From contig MU657222.1 in NCBI GenBank assembly GCA_026770575.1, positions 164,332 through 190,229 of the forward strand: a stretch of 25,898 nt of DNA, in the 5' to 3' direction. Shown here one piece after another: positions 1 through 8,588 of this stretch. The notes below the pieces were generated by a model. It was not told the DNA's origin. It saw only the letters and a program-made list of their open reading frames with translations, and ran no database searches. The position numbers were made by a program, and so were the translations under genes. How positions within the stretch are numbered: position 1 is the first letter of the stretch; each line of letters begins with the position of its first letter. The DNA comes from Pelagophyceae sp. CCMP2097 (Eukaryota > Sar > Pelagophyceae).

Positions 1-146
1 CCTCCACAGGGCATCGCCAAAATTCGTATCTCGGAAACCGCCTCGTCTTCGAGCTTGCCAGCCAGGTTCTCAGCCCCGGAACAGCCTCCCCTACGCGCCA
101 AGACCCAAAGCAGCCTGAATCAGCGCGTTTGAAAATATGAGCTTTC

Positions 147-229
147 AATTACCCTGTAATTCGGGGTGAAAGGTAATTACCTTGAAATTACTGTAATTAC
201 TGGACCCCATAATCCATTACACTGTAATT
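147..229. repeat. Cluster of GTAATTAC / TGTAATT words
   Basis: GGTAATTACC (172-181) is a perfect 10-bp palindrome. GTAATTAC recurs at 193-200, with partial words CAATTACC (147-154), TGTAATT (155-161) and TGTAATTT (222-229). The cluster lies at the composition boundary, so it may be subterminal sequence of the viral element or of a separate transposon. Confidence 0.6.
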
Positions 230-365
230 TGCCACCCATATTCGAATGCGCTACTTATCTCCAAAATCTCAGGGGCCTGACAAATCCGGTCTTCTATTCT
301 CCCCAGCCACAAATAGACATTCAGAAAGAGAAAAAAACATTTTGAGAATATAGGACTTGATTCGC

Positions 366-403
366 TGAGGAGGTTTTAGAAGGTTGAGGAGGTTGAGGAG
401 GTT
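366..403. repeat. Short TGAGGAGGTT tandem-like repeat
   Basis: Three copies of GAGGAGGTT occur within 38 bases (one at 366-375, two in tandem at 385-402) in the noncoding leader upstream of the replication gene. On the minus strand it gives a spurious Leu-Leu-Asn run. Confidence 0.7.
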
Positions 404-638
404 TAAGAGCTTTGGTTCTATATTGATGAATGTTTTTAAATTCTCATAAATTATATCAAAAATGTTACAATTTTTTGATTTTGATATTTTTTTGTTTGTT
501 AGAAATTGAACTATGTACAATTTAAACAGCGTATATAGAAAACGCAACATGTACAAATTCAAAAAAAAAATTATATAAAAGATAAAAATGAAGTGACAAA
601 ACCAAGTATGTGTAAAAGCATAATTATTATTATAACGA

Positions 639-3600
639 ATGAGTTCAATTGACAAAAAATTAAATAGTTCTTATAGTATGGCAAACAACACAAACTTTGG
701 AATCAATCCCATTCTGGACCTGTCAGTGTTTAAACAACAATTTCCTAAAATCAGAGTATCTGGTTCAGAGATGACCAAGGTTTACAAAAAAACGTGTCGC
801 AGCCGAGGCACGTCTGGATAATTACCTGCCAACTTTTGGCACGCAGGTGTTTGTACCCACCACTGGAAGATTCCGCGCTGCAACGAGTGTATTCAAGAAA
901 AATACACTCGAAATCAAACCCAGTGTAATTAAAAAAAATAAAAAAATAACCGAAATCAAAATCAAAAAAGAAAAGCAATTAAGAACTGATAAAATATTAA
1001 AACGCCGTCGTGTATTAAGTTCATTTGTACGAAATAATACAAGGATTAACCAACGCATCGAAACGGGCTATATTGAACTGTCTGAGTTTCAGCAAATTAT
1101 TCGGTCGTTTGGAGGTAGAACAATCCAAGCATCATTTAAATCTACAAATGGAACATTCCATCATGTTTCCCAGGTTATCCGAATTCCAGAAAGTAGAGGT
1201 GCTTTTAAGCGATTCTGGGATTTGTGGACTAGTTTTTGGAAAATTGACTCAATATACGCAATCACAGGTATCGACGGTCTGGTAACAATCGCACAGTTTG
1301 AAGATGTACCACGTAATTTTGTGGTGCAAGAATTCGCAGACGGAGTAAGCCACTGTATGTTTAATCCGATTAAAGCTTGGGCGGTTGAAAAAATCCAGAA
1401 AAATAATTTAGTCGGAAAATCCAACTCACAGAAAATATCAAATAAAATACTTGGAAAGAAATCATCCAAGCCGTCCGCATTGGCGAAATATGAAAGAATT
1501 GTAAAGAAGTGTGATGATTTTTCCGTACTACATACAAATGGAATTCCGGAGAGCGAATTACAGCATGTATGCGATACTATTCGTTGTAATATAACAATCG
1601 AATTACCATTCGAAAAAAAATCTTCAAAGTATATAGAAGTAAAATGTGGGGGACGTGCTGAGCGCTCGTTTCACTTCATTAATACACGAATCAATCATGT
1701 GGAAATGAAACCTGATGTGTGTGTATCACAGAAGCGAACTCCCATTTTAGTTGAATCTCAAAAGGATTTACATGCACTTCACGCTGACTTGGTTTCAAAA
1801 AACTTATATTGCTTGTATAAAAAGAATGCAAACGGAATATCTCAGATAAATACGATTGAACATGTATATCGTGTACAGACCAAATATGACGTGGCTGTGC
1901 GAAAGTTCGAATCAGACCAAGGTAAGGATTCATGCGGGTACGATTTTAGCCCGTTAAATATAGACACGATGCTCAATCCGAAACTTTCCCGCTTCGTACA
2001 GGCGGGGGTACATTACGGATGTTGTGTGGACTTTAAACCATGTGATGAGTGGTTGGAATTTACCGAGAATGGCGAAATCATAGAAGATATAGATGGGAAT
2101 TTTGCACCCGAAAAGAAAGGAAAGTATACTGCTCCTGAAAATATAATACACTGGGATATGAAAAAATCACATACAATTTTTTATCAATGTCCGGAATATG
2201 AGAATTTTCCTAACAAATTCGCGGATTTTCGAGAATGTTCAAAAATAGAAGGGTTGGGTATGTATTATATAACTGATGTTCAATTTACTGACAATAAATT
2301 TAAATAATTATGTGCAAAATTAAATCATCCAATTCAGAGTAACTCTATATATCCCAGTCCATTCTTGAAATTCTTTTTGAATCATGGAGTTACCTACAAA
2401 ATTGTGTGTGGGGCATACAGCGTTGGGACGTTTGATTTTCGACTCCCAGAGGAAATGTTAGAAAAAGAAAATGGTGTTGCTCACTATGCAAAATGGGCAG
2501 GTATTCAAGACATCGACAGCGATTCGGTGACGTGGTACATGTCAAGGACAAAGGAACATTTACAAAACGTAGCGGCGAATAACACGGAACTGACGATTAC
2601 AATGAATACTATACACGACAACTTTGGTATGAAAGAGGCGGCTATTAAGTACAAACGAAAATCAATGCTCCACCGTTCACAGCTCACTGGCTTAATATTA
2701 TGTTATCAAACAATTACCGCGATGGTCCAGCTGATGGAAATGGATTTAAATGATGTCTGTCGAGTTTGTGTGGATGGAATTTATTTTCAAAAATTGGGGC
2801 AGGTGTTATCATCATATGATAAACAGAGATGATGCGGAGGCATTCCGTGACGCATATGTGGGGTGTAATGTCTTGCTCTGGGACGAATGTTCTATGATGA
2901 CTGAATTCCAACGGCAAAAAATCACTGCACAATATCCCAATCATAAACATATATTTTGCGGAGACATGGGATACCAACTACCCCCTCCAAGTCTCAGTGG
3001 TCAAATTGAGAATGAAATAGATGTATCATGGTTCAAACATAAAATTCATCATAACGAAAATCATCGATGTAAATGTCCAATATTAATGAAAATTTTAACA
3101 AAATTGCGTGAGTTTATTAAATCCAAAAAATCAAAACAATTCATTAATAAGTACGTAATTGATATATTCACCGAATTTAAAAGGACAGTCAATAAGAAAG
3201 ACTTACAAGTATCGTATGAGATTGACGATTATATTTTGGTTTCAATTAACAAGTACATTGAGGAATATGAAAAAATGTTTACCGGTAAATTCGAAACGGA
3301 GAAATATTACATTACTGAAAAAAGCCGTTTATTAAGTAAGGGTGACATCGTAATATCGAATGATACACCGAAAATGTCTGTTGTACGTCATGCATTCACA
3401 GTACACTCTGTACAAGGGGAAACAGCCGAAAAAATGCTATACATTGATACAAGACGTTTGTTTTGTAATAGAATGATATACACTGCGCTCTCACGTGCAC
3501 GCACAATTGAACAAATTATGTTAATTATTCCGGAAGAAATACAAGAGCCAATTATTGAAATCACAGAAAATATTCCAGTTTTAGAGCCGTTGGTTGGAGG

Positions 3601-3874
3601 TGTAGTGTACCAATTAAAATGTAATGTGACTGGACAGAGATATTATGGTTCTACCTTGAATTTAAAAGAACGTATTAAATCACACGAGTCATCCACTAAC
3701 AAGTGCCGTTCGAAACTTGTAATAGCCCGCGGGGATTATTCAGTTGTTGTTCTTAATCGCATCGTTGCCTCACAAAAAAAGATACAGGAATTGTTGGAAT
3801 TGACAGAGTCGGGCTTGATATTAAATAACCCATGTGTTAATCTTGTTGCACCTCACACAAAAAACTGGCGATAA
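639..3874 (+). pseudogene. Polymerase-like / SF1 helicase / GIY-YIG replication protein, interrupted
   Basis: One gene of about 1080 codons read in three frames. It starts at ATG 639 (frame 3) and passes to frame 1 at an A7 run (786-792). It meets an in-frame TAA at 2305-2307, continues in the same frame, and passes to frame 2 near 2790. The middle holds a polymerase-like region: WDMKKSHTIFY (about 2152-2184) resembles palm motif A and VCVDGIYF (about 2767-2790) resembles motif C. An SF1 helicase follows with Walker B LLWDECSMM (2873-2899), motif III GDMGYQLPP (2960-2986), motif V HSVQGET (about 3401) and motif VI YTALSRART (about 3479). The C-terminus is a GIY-YIG nuclease with VVYQL, YYGST, an Arg/His helix, a conserved Glu and a final Asn. 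No GxxxxGK[ST] Walker A is visible in any frame between the polymerase-like part and DEC, so a piece is probably deleted. Similar ~1000-residue proteins occur in giant viruses and PLVs. AATAAA overlaps the stop (3874-3879). Confidence 0.78.
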
Positions 3875-3937
3875 ATAAAGGTAAATTTAAGTTAGTGTGA
3901 ATTTTGTTTACAATTTATTTTGACATGTATATATATA

Positions 3938-4159
3938 ATGAATAAGAATAATATAAGAAACAAAACAAAGAAAACCGAAACTTGTAGTTTTAAAATAGAA
4001 ACCGGTGTTTTTGTATTAATTGATGAAAATTATAAAAATGGTTCGGAAGGTTCGCTCTGTTCGGAAGAATCATCTATCGAACCATCTTCTGAACCATCTA
4101 ACGAACAGAGCGAACATCTACCGAACACGCTTCTAAATAGTTTAATATCTTCCGAATAA
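3938..4159 (+). CDS. Small Ser/Glu-rich protein of unknown function
   Basis: An open frame of 73 codons from ATG 3938, directly after a TATATATA run, to TAA at 4157-4159. The N-terminal third is Lys/Asn-rich and the C-terminal half is Ser/Glu/Pro-rich with repeated SSEPS-like words. I recognise no domain. Upstream codons in frame could extend it only from a non-ATG start at 3920, so the ATG is preferred. Its 3' half holds a strong inverted repeat (4041-4126), so part of its sequence may be kept for DNA or RNA structure rather than protein. It lies between the replication gene and the charged protein gene, on the same strand. Confidence 0.5.
   Translation: MNKNNIRNKTKKTETCSFKIETGVFVLIDENYKNGSEGSLCSEESSIEPSSEPSNEQSEHLPNTLLNSLISSE
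4041..4126. repeat. Inverted repeat inside the small Ser/Glu-rich gene
   Basis: GTTCGCTCTGTTCG (4050-4063) is the exact reverse complement of CGAACAGAGCGAAC (4102-4115), giving 14 perfect pairs. Outer words GTTCGG (4041-4046) and CCGAAC (4121-4126) extend the pairing, with a 38-base loop. Confidence 0.85.
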
Positions 4160-4181
4160 ATTTAAATATATTATATATATT

Positions 4182-4573
4182 ATGGACATAGAAAAAGAAG
4201 TTTTGGATGAAACAGTTAATGGACATACAAAAAAAGTTAAGAAACCCCGCTCCGAAAAGCAACTCCAAAACGATAAAAGACTGTCCATTCGATACAAGAA
4301 TTCACACGAATACGGTAAAATATGTGTAATTAAATCAGACGACGAAAATGAAGAAAAATCAATTGAAAAAATGAAACAAAAGATAGAAGAGCCGGTTTGT
4401 AAAACAGTAAAAAAATAAGAAAGAAAGAACAAGTTGTGTATCATATCGAGTCGAGTGAGGAAGAGGATGTCTCGCAGGTGAGATATGTATTTAAAAAAAT
4501 TGAACAAAAAGTTTTGGTATATGAAAGTGAAAATAGTGAGAGCGACGAACCTATTAAACAAAAACAAAAATAA
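4182..4573 (+). pseudogene. Charged Lys/Glu-rich protein, frameshifted at poly-A
   Basis: ATG 4182 follows a TTTAAATATATTATATATAT leader. Frame 3 runs 78 codons to TAA 4416-4418, with Lys-rich (KKVKKPRSEKQ) and acidic (SDDENEEK) stretches. Just past the A7 run at 4409-4415, frame 2 continues with clearly coding-like sequence (HIESSEEEDVSQVRYVFKKI) to TAA 4571-4573. One A fewer than expected in the run explains the break, giving a gene of about 130 codons. The composition suggests a soluble, perhaps nucleic-acid-associated protein, but no domain is recognised. Confidence 0.6.
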
Positions 4574-4631
4574 GAAAGAAAATAAGAAAGAAACTATTAG
4601 AACGCTGAATTTCTTTTAATATATCTATTAT

Positions 4632-5417
4632 ATGGACTTTGACTATATAAATAAACGACAAATATTTGAAAATGGATTATTTCCCCCATCGATAAAACAC
4701 AAGAATTTTTTTTATAAAAATATTGACAGTTATTTATATATAATTTCGAAAAGATTTAATCCATATAGTTTGAATGACGATGAGAAAATGACAAAATCAA
4801 TGAATTTGGTTAAAGTGGGTTACAGTCGAACAAAACGAATTTCAGGGACACCAAATGGCTTCAATCGACTTACGGGATTTCGTACCAGTTTAATATCGTT
4901 TAATGTGCACCGATTTTATTTATATGATGAAGCGGAAAGCCCCACAAAAGGCAGTGGAATTGCATCGGAGGCGCAGAAGGCAGAATTCATTTTACACGAG
5001 ATGATACTGAATATGTTCAAACCATCAGTGAAACGCATAGTATACTCGAATGGAAAGGTTTCAGAGTGGTTCGACGTTGATATTCAACTAATGGATAAAT
5101 TCCTGAGATTTTGTGACGAAAGTGTATTCATTAAGATAAAACCAAATGTCATCGACGGAACATATTTTAAAAAAAAATCGTCAGATTTAATCAAACGAGT
5201 CAAATTTAACAAAATTTAGAAAACGATTCCAAGTGTACACGTTCAGCAAAAAACAGTTGGATATAAACATGTTCATGGTCTTCTTAAAATAGTTGACGAC
5301 CCTCGTTCAGTTGGAGCGTCTTCTCAACGGTACGTATATTCTTTGAAACAAGTAAATGCTATGGCTGAACATGACAAAAGGATAAAAGATAGGAAAAAAC
5401 ATCTAATAATAATTTAA
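4632..5417 (+). pseudogene. T5orf172 / GIY-YIG-like protein with in-frame TAG
   Basis: ATG 4632 follows CTTTTAATATATC. The first 195 codons end at TAG 5217-5219, but the same frame stays open for another 65 codons to TAA 5415-5417, suggesting one protein of about 261 residues broken by one stop. Residues about 34-37 (YLYI), then KVGYSRT at about 62, a downstream RLTGFRTS stretch, an AEFILHEMIL helix near residue 115 and EWFDVD near residue 145 follow the layout of T5orf172/MUG113 proteins, which are predicted GIY-YIG-type nucleases. A role in DNA processing or homing is inference. Alternative: the 195-residue form is complete and the rest is a fossil extension. Confidence 0.55.
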
Positions 5418-5422
5418 AACAT

Positions 5423-5626
5423 ATGGAAACATTAAATGACGATAGTGTTATTATAATAACGATTATAGGCGCAGTAGGATTGTGTTTTCATAGAATTAAT
5501 CGAGCTTGTTTATTTTCAAGAATAAGCACTGTTAAGTGCGGAGATTGTATAAACATAGAACAGTCGCCAATAAACGAGCAACTTGTTGTTGGTATTTTAA
5601 AAGAAGAAGGAGACGATAACATTTAA
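5423..5626 (+). CDS. Small single-pass membrane protein
   Basis: An intact frame of 67 codons from ATG 5423, six bases after the preceding frame's TAA and with TTTAAA at 5413-5418. Residues about 8-22 (SVIIITIIGAVGLCF) form a likely transmembrane segment close to the N-terminus. A basic stretch follows, with a KCGDC (CxxC) motif near residue 40 and an acidic tail. Small membrane proteins with this layout are frequent in PLVs and virophages, but I cannot assign a family. The unbroken frame contrasts with its interrupted neighbours, though a short gene is also simply less likely to be hit. Confidence 0.6.
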   Translation: METLNDDSVIIITIIGAVGLCFHRINRACLFSRISTVKCGDCINIEQSPINEQLVVGILKEEGDDNI

Positions 5627-5642
5627 AATATGTTTATATAGT

Positions 5643-6396
5643 ATGAAAATAGAAGTAATAAAAAAGAATGATACAGTAGTTGAGATAATGAAACAATCCG
5701 CCGATAGTTCACTTAAATATTATAATAAAAAATAAAAAGAATTGAAAATGTGGATTGGTTGCCAGATACGCAGTTGTTCCCGAACAAATCAAGTTGCTTC
5801 ATTGTCTTGGGTAGTCCGGGTTCTGGAAAATCGACCTTTGTCACCAGTGTGTTGGTCGCAAAAAATAAAAAAATAGAATATATTCTAACGTTTTTGATAA
5901 AATTATTCTGTTCATTCCAGAGTCTACACTACATTCAATTATCGACAACCCCTTTTTTTCACTCCCAGATGAGCAAATATTCCACGAATACAATGAGGAT
6001 TTTCTCGACTATATATTGTTTTCGTGTGAAAAAGATTCACTTGAATTAATGGACACATGCGTTTATATCGATGATGCGGCGGCTTCTCTAAAATCTAATG
6101 GGAAAATGATTTCCAAATTAAATAACTTGATATGTAAACATCGACATTTGAGATTGACATTTTTTTTATGTTTGCAAGAACAAACGCAATTAAGCTTATC
6201 AGCTCGACAGTCCGTGTCATGTGTTATAAATTTCAGTTGTAATAACGTGAAGCGTTTAAAATTGTTTCAAGAGGAATATCTCCCAGATATAACATTTAAA
6301 GAATATATGGAACTCCAACCGTTGCTGTATAAAAAGAAGGGGGATTTTCTTGGAATACGATTGGATAAACCCCCTTTTTTCGTAATTTTGATATGA
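5643..6396 (+). pseudogene. FtsK/HerA-type genome-packaging ATPase, two frameshifts
   Basis: ATG 5643 begins in frame 3 (Lys-rich N-terminus) and stops in the A-rich run 5727-5738. Frame 2 takes over with LPDTQLFPNKSS and Walker A GSPGSGKST (5810-5836). A second A-rich run (5860-5873) switches to frame 1, which continues through LFIPES, Walker B-like VYIDDAA (about 6061-6081) and a sensor-like LCLQEQTQLS to TGA 6394-6396. Both shifts are explained by one missing A each. The total, about 250 codons, is the usual size of PLV and virophage packaging ATPases, which pump DNA into the capsid at one vertex. TTTAAA lies at 5622-5627. As read, Walker A and Walker B are in different frames, so no functional ATPase is made unless the runs are miscalled. 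Confidence 0.85.
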
Positions 6397-6441
6397 TTGA
6401 ATTAAATACAGATGATAAATAATTAAAATCATATCAGTAAT

Positions 6442-6855
6442 ATGACGATTGCTAAATACAACCATCGAGAACATATGAGCAGACACTTTTCAAATAATAT
6501 TTTTAGACAAGAAACAAGTACATATGGTCATGACAATTATACACCATTCTATGCGCTACCATCTAATGATATAAACGAACCAAATATTCTACATACTCAG
6601 AATACTTTGACAAATACTCCCGATTCTATCATTGTAATGGATGAAAGTTCCGATATTTTCAACGAACTGAATGAACAAAATAATAAAGTAGATGAACAAA
6701 ATAATACAGTGGAAGAAAGTTCAGATGATACAGCAATAGTAAATGATACAGTAAATACACCAAATTTCGAAATTTCATTCAATTCAGAGAACGCAAAAAA
6801 AAGTGACTCTAAAGAGATTATAACAATTATCCATCGAACTTGGCATGAATGCTAA
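6442..6855 (+). CDS. Asn/acidic-rich protein of unknown function, possibly frameshifted near its end
   Basis: ATG 6442 opens 137 codons. The product is rich in Asn, Asp, Glu and Thr, with a repetitive NEQNNKVDEQNNTVEE stretch; no domain or membrane segment is recognised. The last codons read a short unconvincing tail. From about 6820 frame 2 is open and coding-like (LGMNAKDYKYKNDYILDINE and on) to TAA 6956-6958, so a +1 shift between 6810 and 6840 may have cut off a more conserved C-terminal part. The gene sits between the packaging ATPase and the convergent lipase gene. Confidence 0.5.
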   Translation: MTIAKYNHREHMSRHFSNNIFRQETSTYGHDNYTPFYALPSNDINEPNILHTQNTLTNTPDSIIVMDESSDIFNELNEQNNKVDEQNNTVEESSDDTAIVNDTVNTPNFEISFNSENAKKSDSKEIITIIHRTWHEC

Positions 6856-6979
6856 AGATTATAAATACAAAAACGATTACATACTGGACATAAATGAGTT
6901 TATTGCACACAAAAAATTAATGTCTGCATTTATTCAAATCAAGGGAATAACTTTTTAACGGAAAGGAGAAGTTATTGAA

Positions 6980-7592
6980 TCATTTTAAAATAAAATTATT
7001 GATACTATGTGAATTTTTCCCCTGTTGTCTATCTACAAAAATATTTTTTTCATTATCAAAATTGGTCAACAGCATTGCCGGGGAGGCTATCGGGTCAGTT
7101 ATTACGGAAAAATTAAACTGTGGTGGTTTGCCATTATTACTTTCAAAAAATATTCAAGGCATCTTTCATTCTTTCTTCTACTTGTATCAGTGGATTTGTT
7201 CCCGGTGAGTAATTTAATACACCCTTTATAATATCAAAATTCTCCTCTTTTCGACCCAACACCTGTGAGACTCGGCTGCCCAAAGAGTGTCCGGTTAAAT
7301 AAATGTTTTTATCTGGGTATAATTCGTGTATATTGTTCATTTTTTTCTGACTTTCAATGAAACGTCCATCTAAGGACTCTTTTCCCCATAAAATTGCTAA
7401 ATCTGCCTTCAAATCACCAAGACGAGTGACATCTGTACCTCGGAAACCAACATATAGATTGTCGTTGTTTTTATCCAAAAAAACTTTACTACGTCGGTCA
7501 CTGAGTTCTTTTATTTTATTCAGGTTGGCTGGTGTTTTATTCGAGTATGTGCTTTTGGATACGTCTGCTGTCGTTCTTCGTAGATATTCCAT
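6980..7592 (-). pseudogene. Class 3 (fungal-type) lipase, frameshifted
   Basis: The only viral gene clearly on the minus strand. From ATG at 7592-7590 the frame gives an alpha/beta-hydrolase of the lipase_3 type: FRGTD near residue 51 (oxyanion region) and the nucleophile elbow TGHSLGSR near residue 100. It ends at TGA 7145-7143, in an A6 run (7145-7150 on the plus strand). Beyond it another minus frame continues to a TGA at 6982-6980 and contains TDPIASPA (candidate catalytic Asp) and NSHSINNF (candidate catalytic His). The full gene would be about 204 codons, with the Ser separated from the Asp and His by the frameshift. Lipases of this class are known accessory genes in PLVs; membrane lipid attack during entry or exit is a common guess, not shown here. 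Confidence 0.78.
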
Positions 7593-7631
7593 GTAATTAA
7601 TAAAATAATAAAATTTAAAAACAATATAATA
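7593..7631. promoter_or_regulatory. Divergent promoter region between lipase and minor capsid genes
   Basis: Only 39 bases separate the two divergent starts. They are almost pure A/T and contain one AAATTTAAAA box (7611-7620). Its TTTAAA core is palindromic, so it could serve both directions. Confidence 0.5.
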
Positions 7632-8556
7632 ATGTATATGGATTCCATAAATGTGTACCTGAATTCAACTGATGGTTATCTTACATCTGCCACTACACGA
7701 TTTAAACTAAATTCAAACATTGACATCCCGAATGGTTATAACGCTTTCATATATTTAAAGGAGTTTTCTTGTATGAATTCAATTTTCAATATCCATGAGA
7801 ATGTACGACTTAATTACACCCTTTTTTGCGAATGACAACAAAGTAACAAAAATTTTCACTATCAATAAAGGGTTTTATAGCAGCGAAGATTTTGTCTTCG
7901 AATTGGATAGAGCGTTTTAATTCAATGAAGAGAGTAGTAGATTGACAATTGCATTTGATAAATTAAATCTCATGTACACCATTAAAGAACGTGGTACTCA
8001 AACAAAAATTATTGGATTCGAATTGTTAGAAAGTAAGGTGTTAGACCTCATGAATATAAAACATGGGTCTTGTCAGTCAACCGTTTCAAGTTTCACATGC
8101 ACCGATTTAAACCAAAATATACAAAATATACATTTATGTGTTAAAGAAGTCAATTCTTTCGAAAGAACAAGTGATGTATCAAGCCGACTCGCATCTCGTG
8201 TTGCGAAAATTCCCATTTTGAATAATTTTGGGTCGTACATATACTTCGATTGCTTGACCACACCGAATCGAGTTAAAATTTCCAACAGATTGCTGTCCAG
8301 CATTTCAATTTCATTACTGTTAGACAATGGAACCAAATATTTTCCTGACTATTTAACATGTAGTTTTACAGTTGAATTTGTAGCCGAGAAACGAGAGGAA
8401 AAAATTAATAATATCATTAATGGTCTTTCAAAAATATTTGAAGGTGTAAACCAAGTTGACAACAGTTTTCGTGGGGGCAGCGGGAATCCTGAGTATGCTG
8501 GGCTTCCGTGTCATTTTCCAAAACAATCAGATATGTCCAAAAAAATTACCATTTGA
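7632..8556 (+). pseudogene. Minor capsid protein (penton-like), one frameshift and one stop
   Basis: ATG 7632 (or the in-frame ATG 7638) starts frame 3, with DSINVYLNSTDGYL and LNSNIDIPNGYNAFIYLKEF, typical of the N-terminus of PLV and virophage minor capsid (penton, single jelly-roll) proteins. A T6 run (7822-7827) shifts to frame 1. An in-frame TAA at 7918-7920 interrupts it, and the frame then stays open to TGA 8554-8556. The total is about 308 codons. Late features include a beta-rich stretch with NRLLSSISISLL and FTVEFVAEK, and a Gly-rich tail. Its position directly before the major capsid gene supports the call. The assignment rests on family resemblance and order, not on a catalytic motif. 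Confidence 0.7.
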
Positions 8557-8588
8557 TTTAGTTTAAAATTATAATGTTTTGTTAGAAT

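Larger units (their letters stand above)
1..638. other. GC-rich flank and left boundary of the AT-rich viral block; no gene supported
   Basis: The first ~130 bases have mixed to GC-rich composition like the right-hand part of the window and show no convincing reading frame. From about 140 the sequence becomes AT-rich, and stays so to about 9040. The stretch holds a cluster of GTAATTAC-type words (147-229), a short GAGGAGGTT repeat (366-403) and an A/T-rich leader before the ATG at 639. A minus-strand frame of 128 codons (655-269) is hydrophobic and Asn/Leu-rich, and includes translated short repeat; I regard it as noncoding. No long terminal inverted repeat matching the other end of the viral block was seen, so the exact left edge is unknown. 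Confidence 0.5.
4161..8567 (+). promoter_or_regulatory. Recurrent TTTAAA box upstream of viral genes
   Basis: TTTAAA occurs at 4161-4166, 5413-5418, 5622-5627, 7614-7619 and 8562-8567. These sites lie about 5-22 bases before the starts at 4182, 5423, 5643, 7632 and 8589. Looser versions precede 4632 (TTTTAATA, 4614) and 6442 (ATTAAAAT, 6422). In several cases the box overlaps or abuts the preceding stop codon. High A/T content makes chance matches likely, so the shared-promoter reading is inference. The interval given spans all sites. Confidence 0.4.

Noticed and set aside
269..655. Minus-strand 128-codon frame in the AT-rich leader
   Set aside because: Translation is low-complexity (Phe/Leu/Asn/Ile), includes translated short repeat, and overlaps the start of the replication gene; no domain.
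639..5417. Alternative genetic code (stop reassigned) in the viral block
   Set aside because: Interruptions include both TAA and TAG, and most breaks are frameshifts; intact genes end in the same stops.
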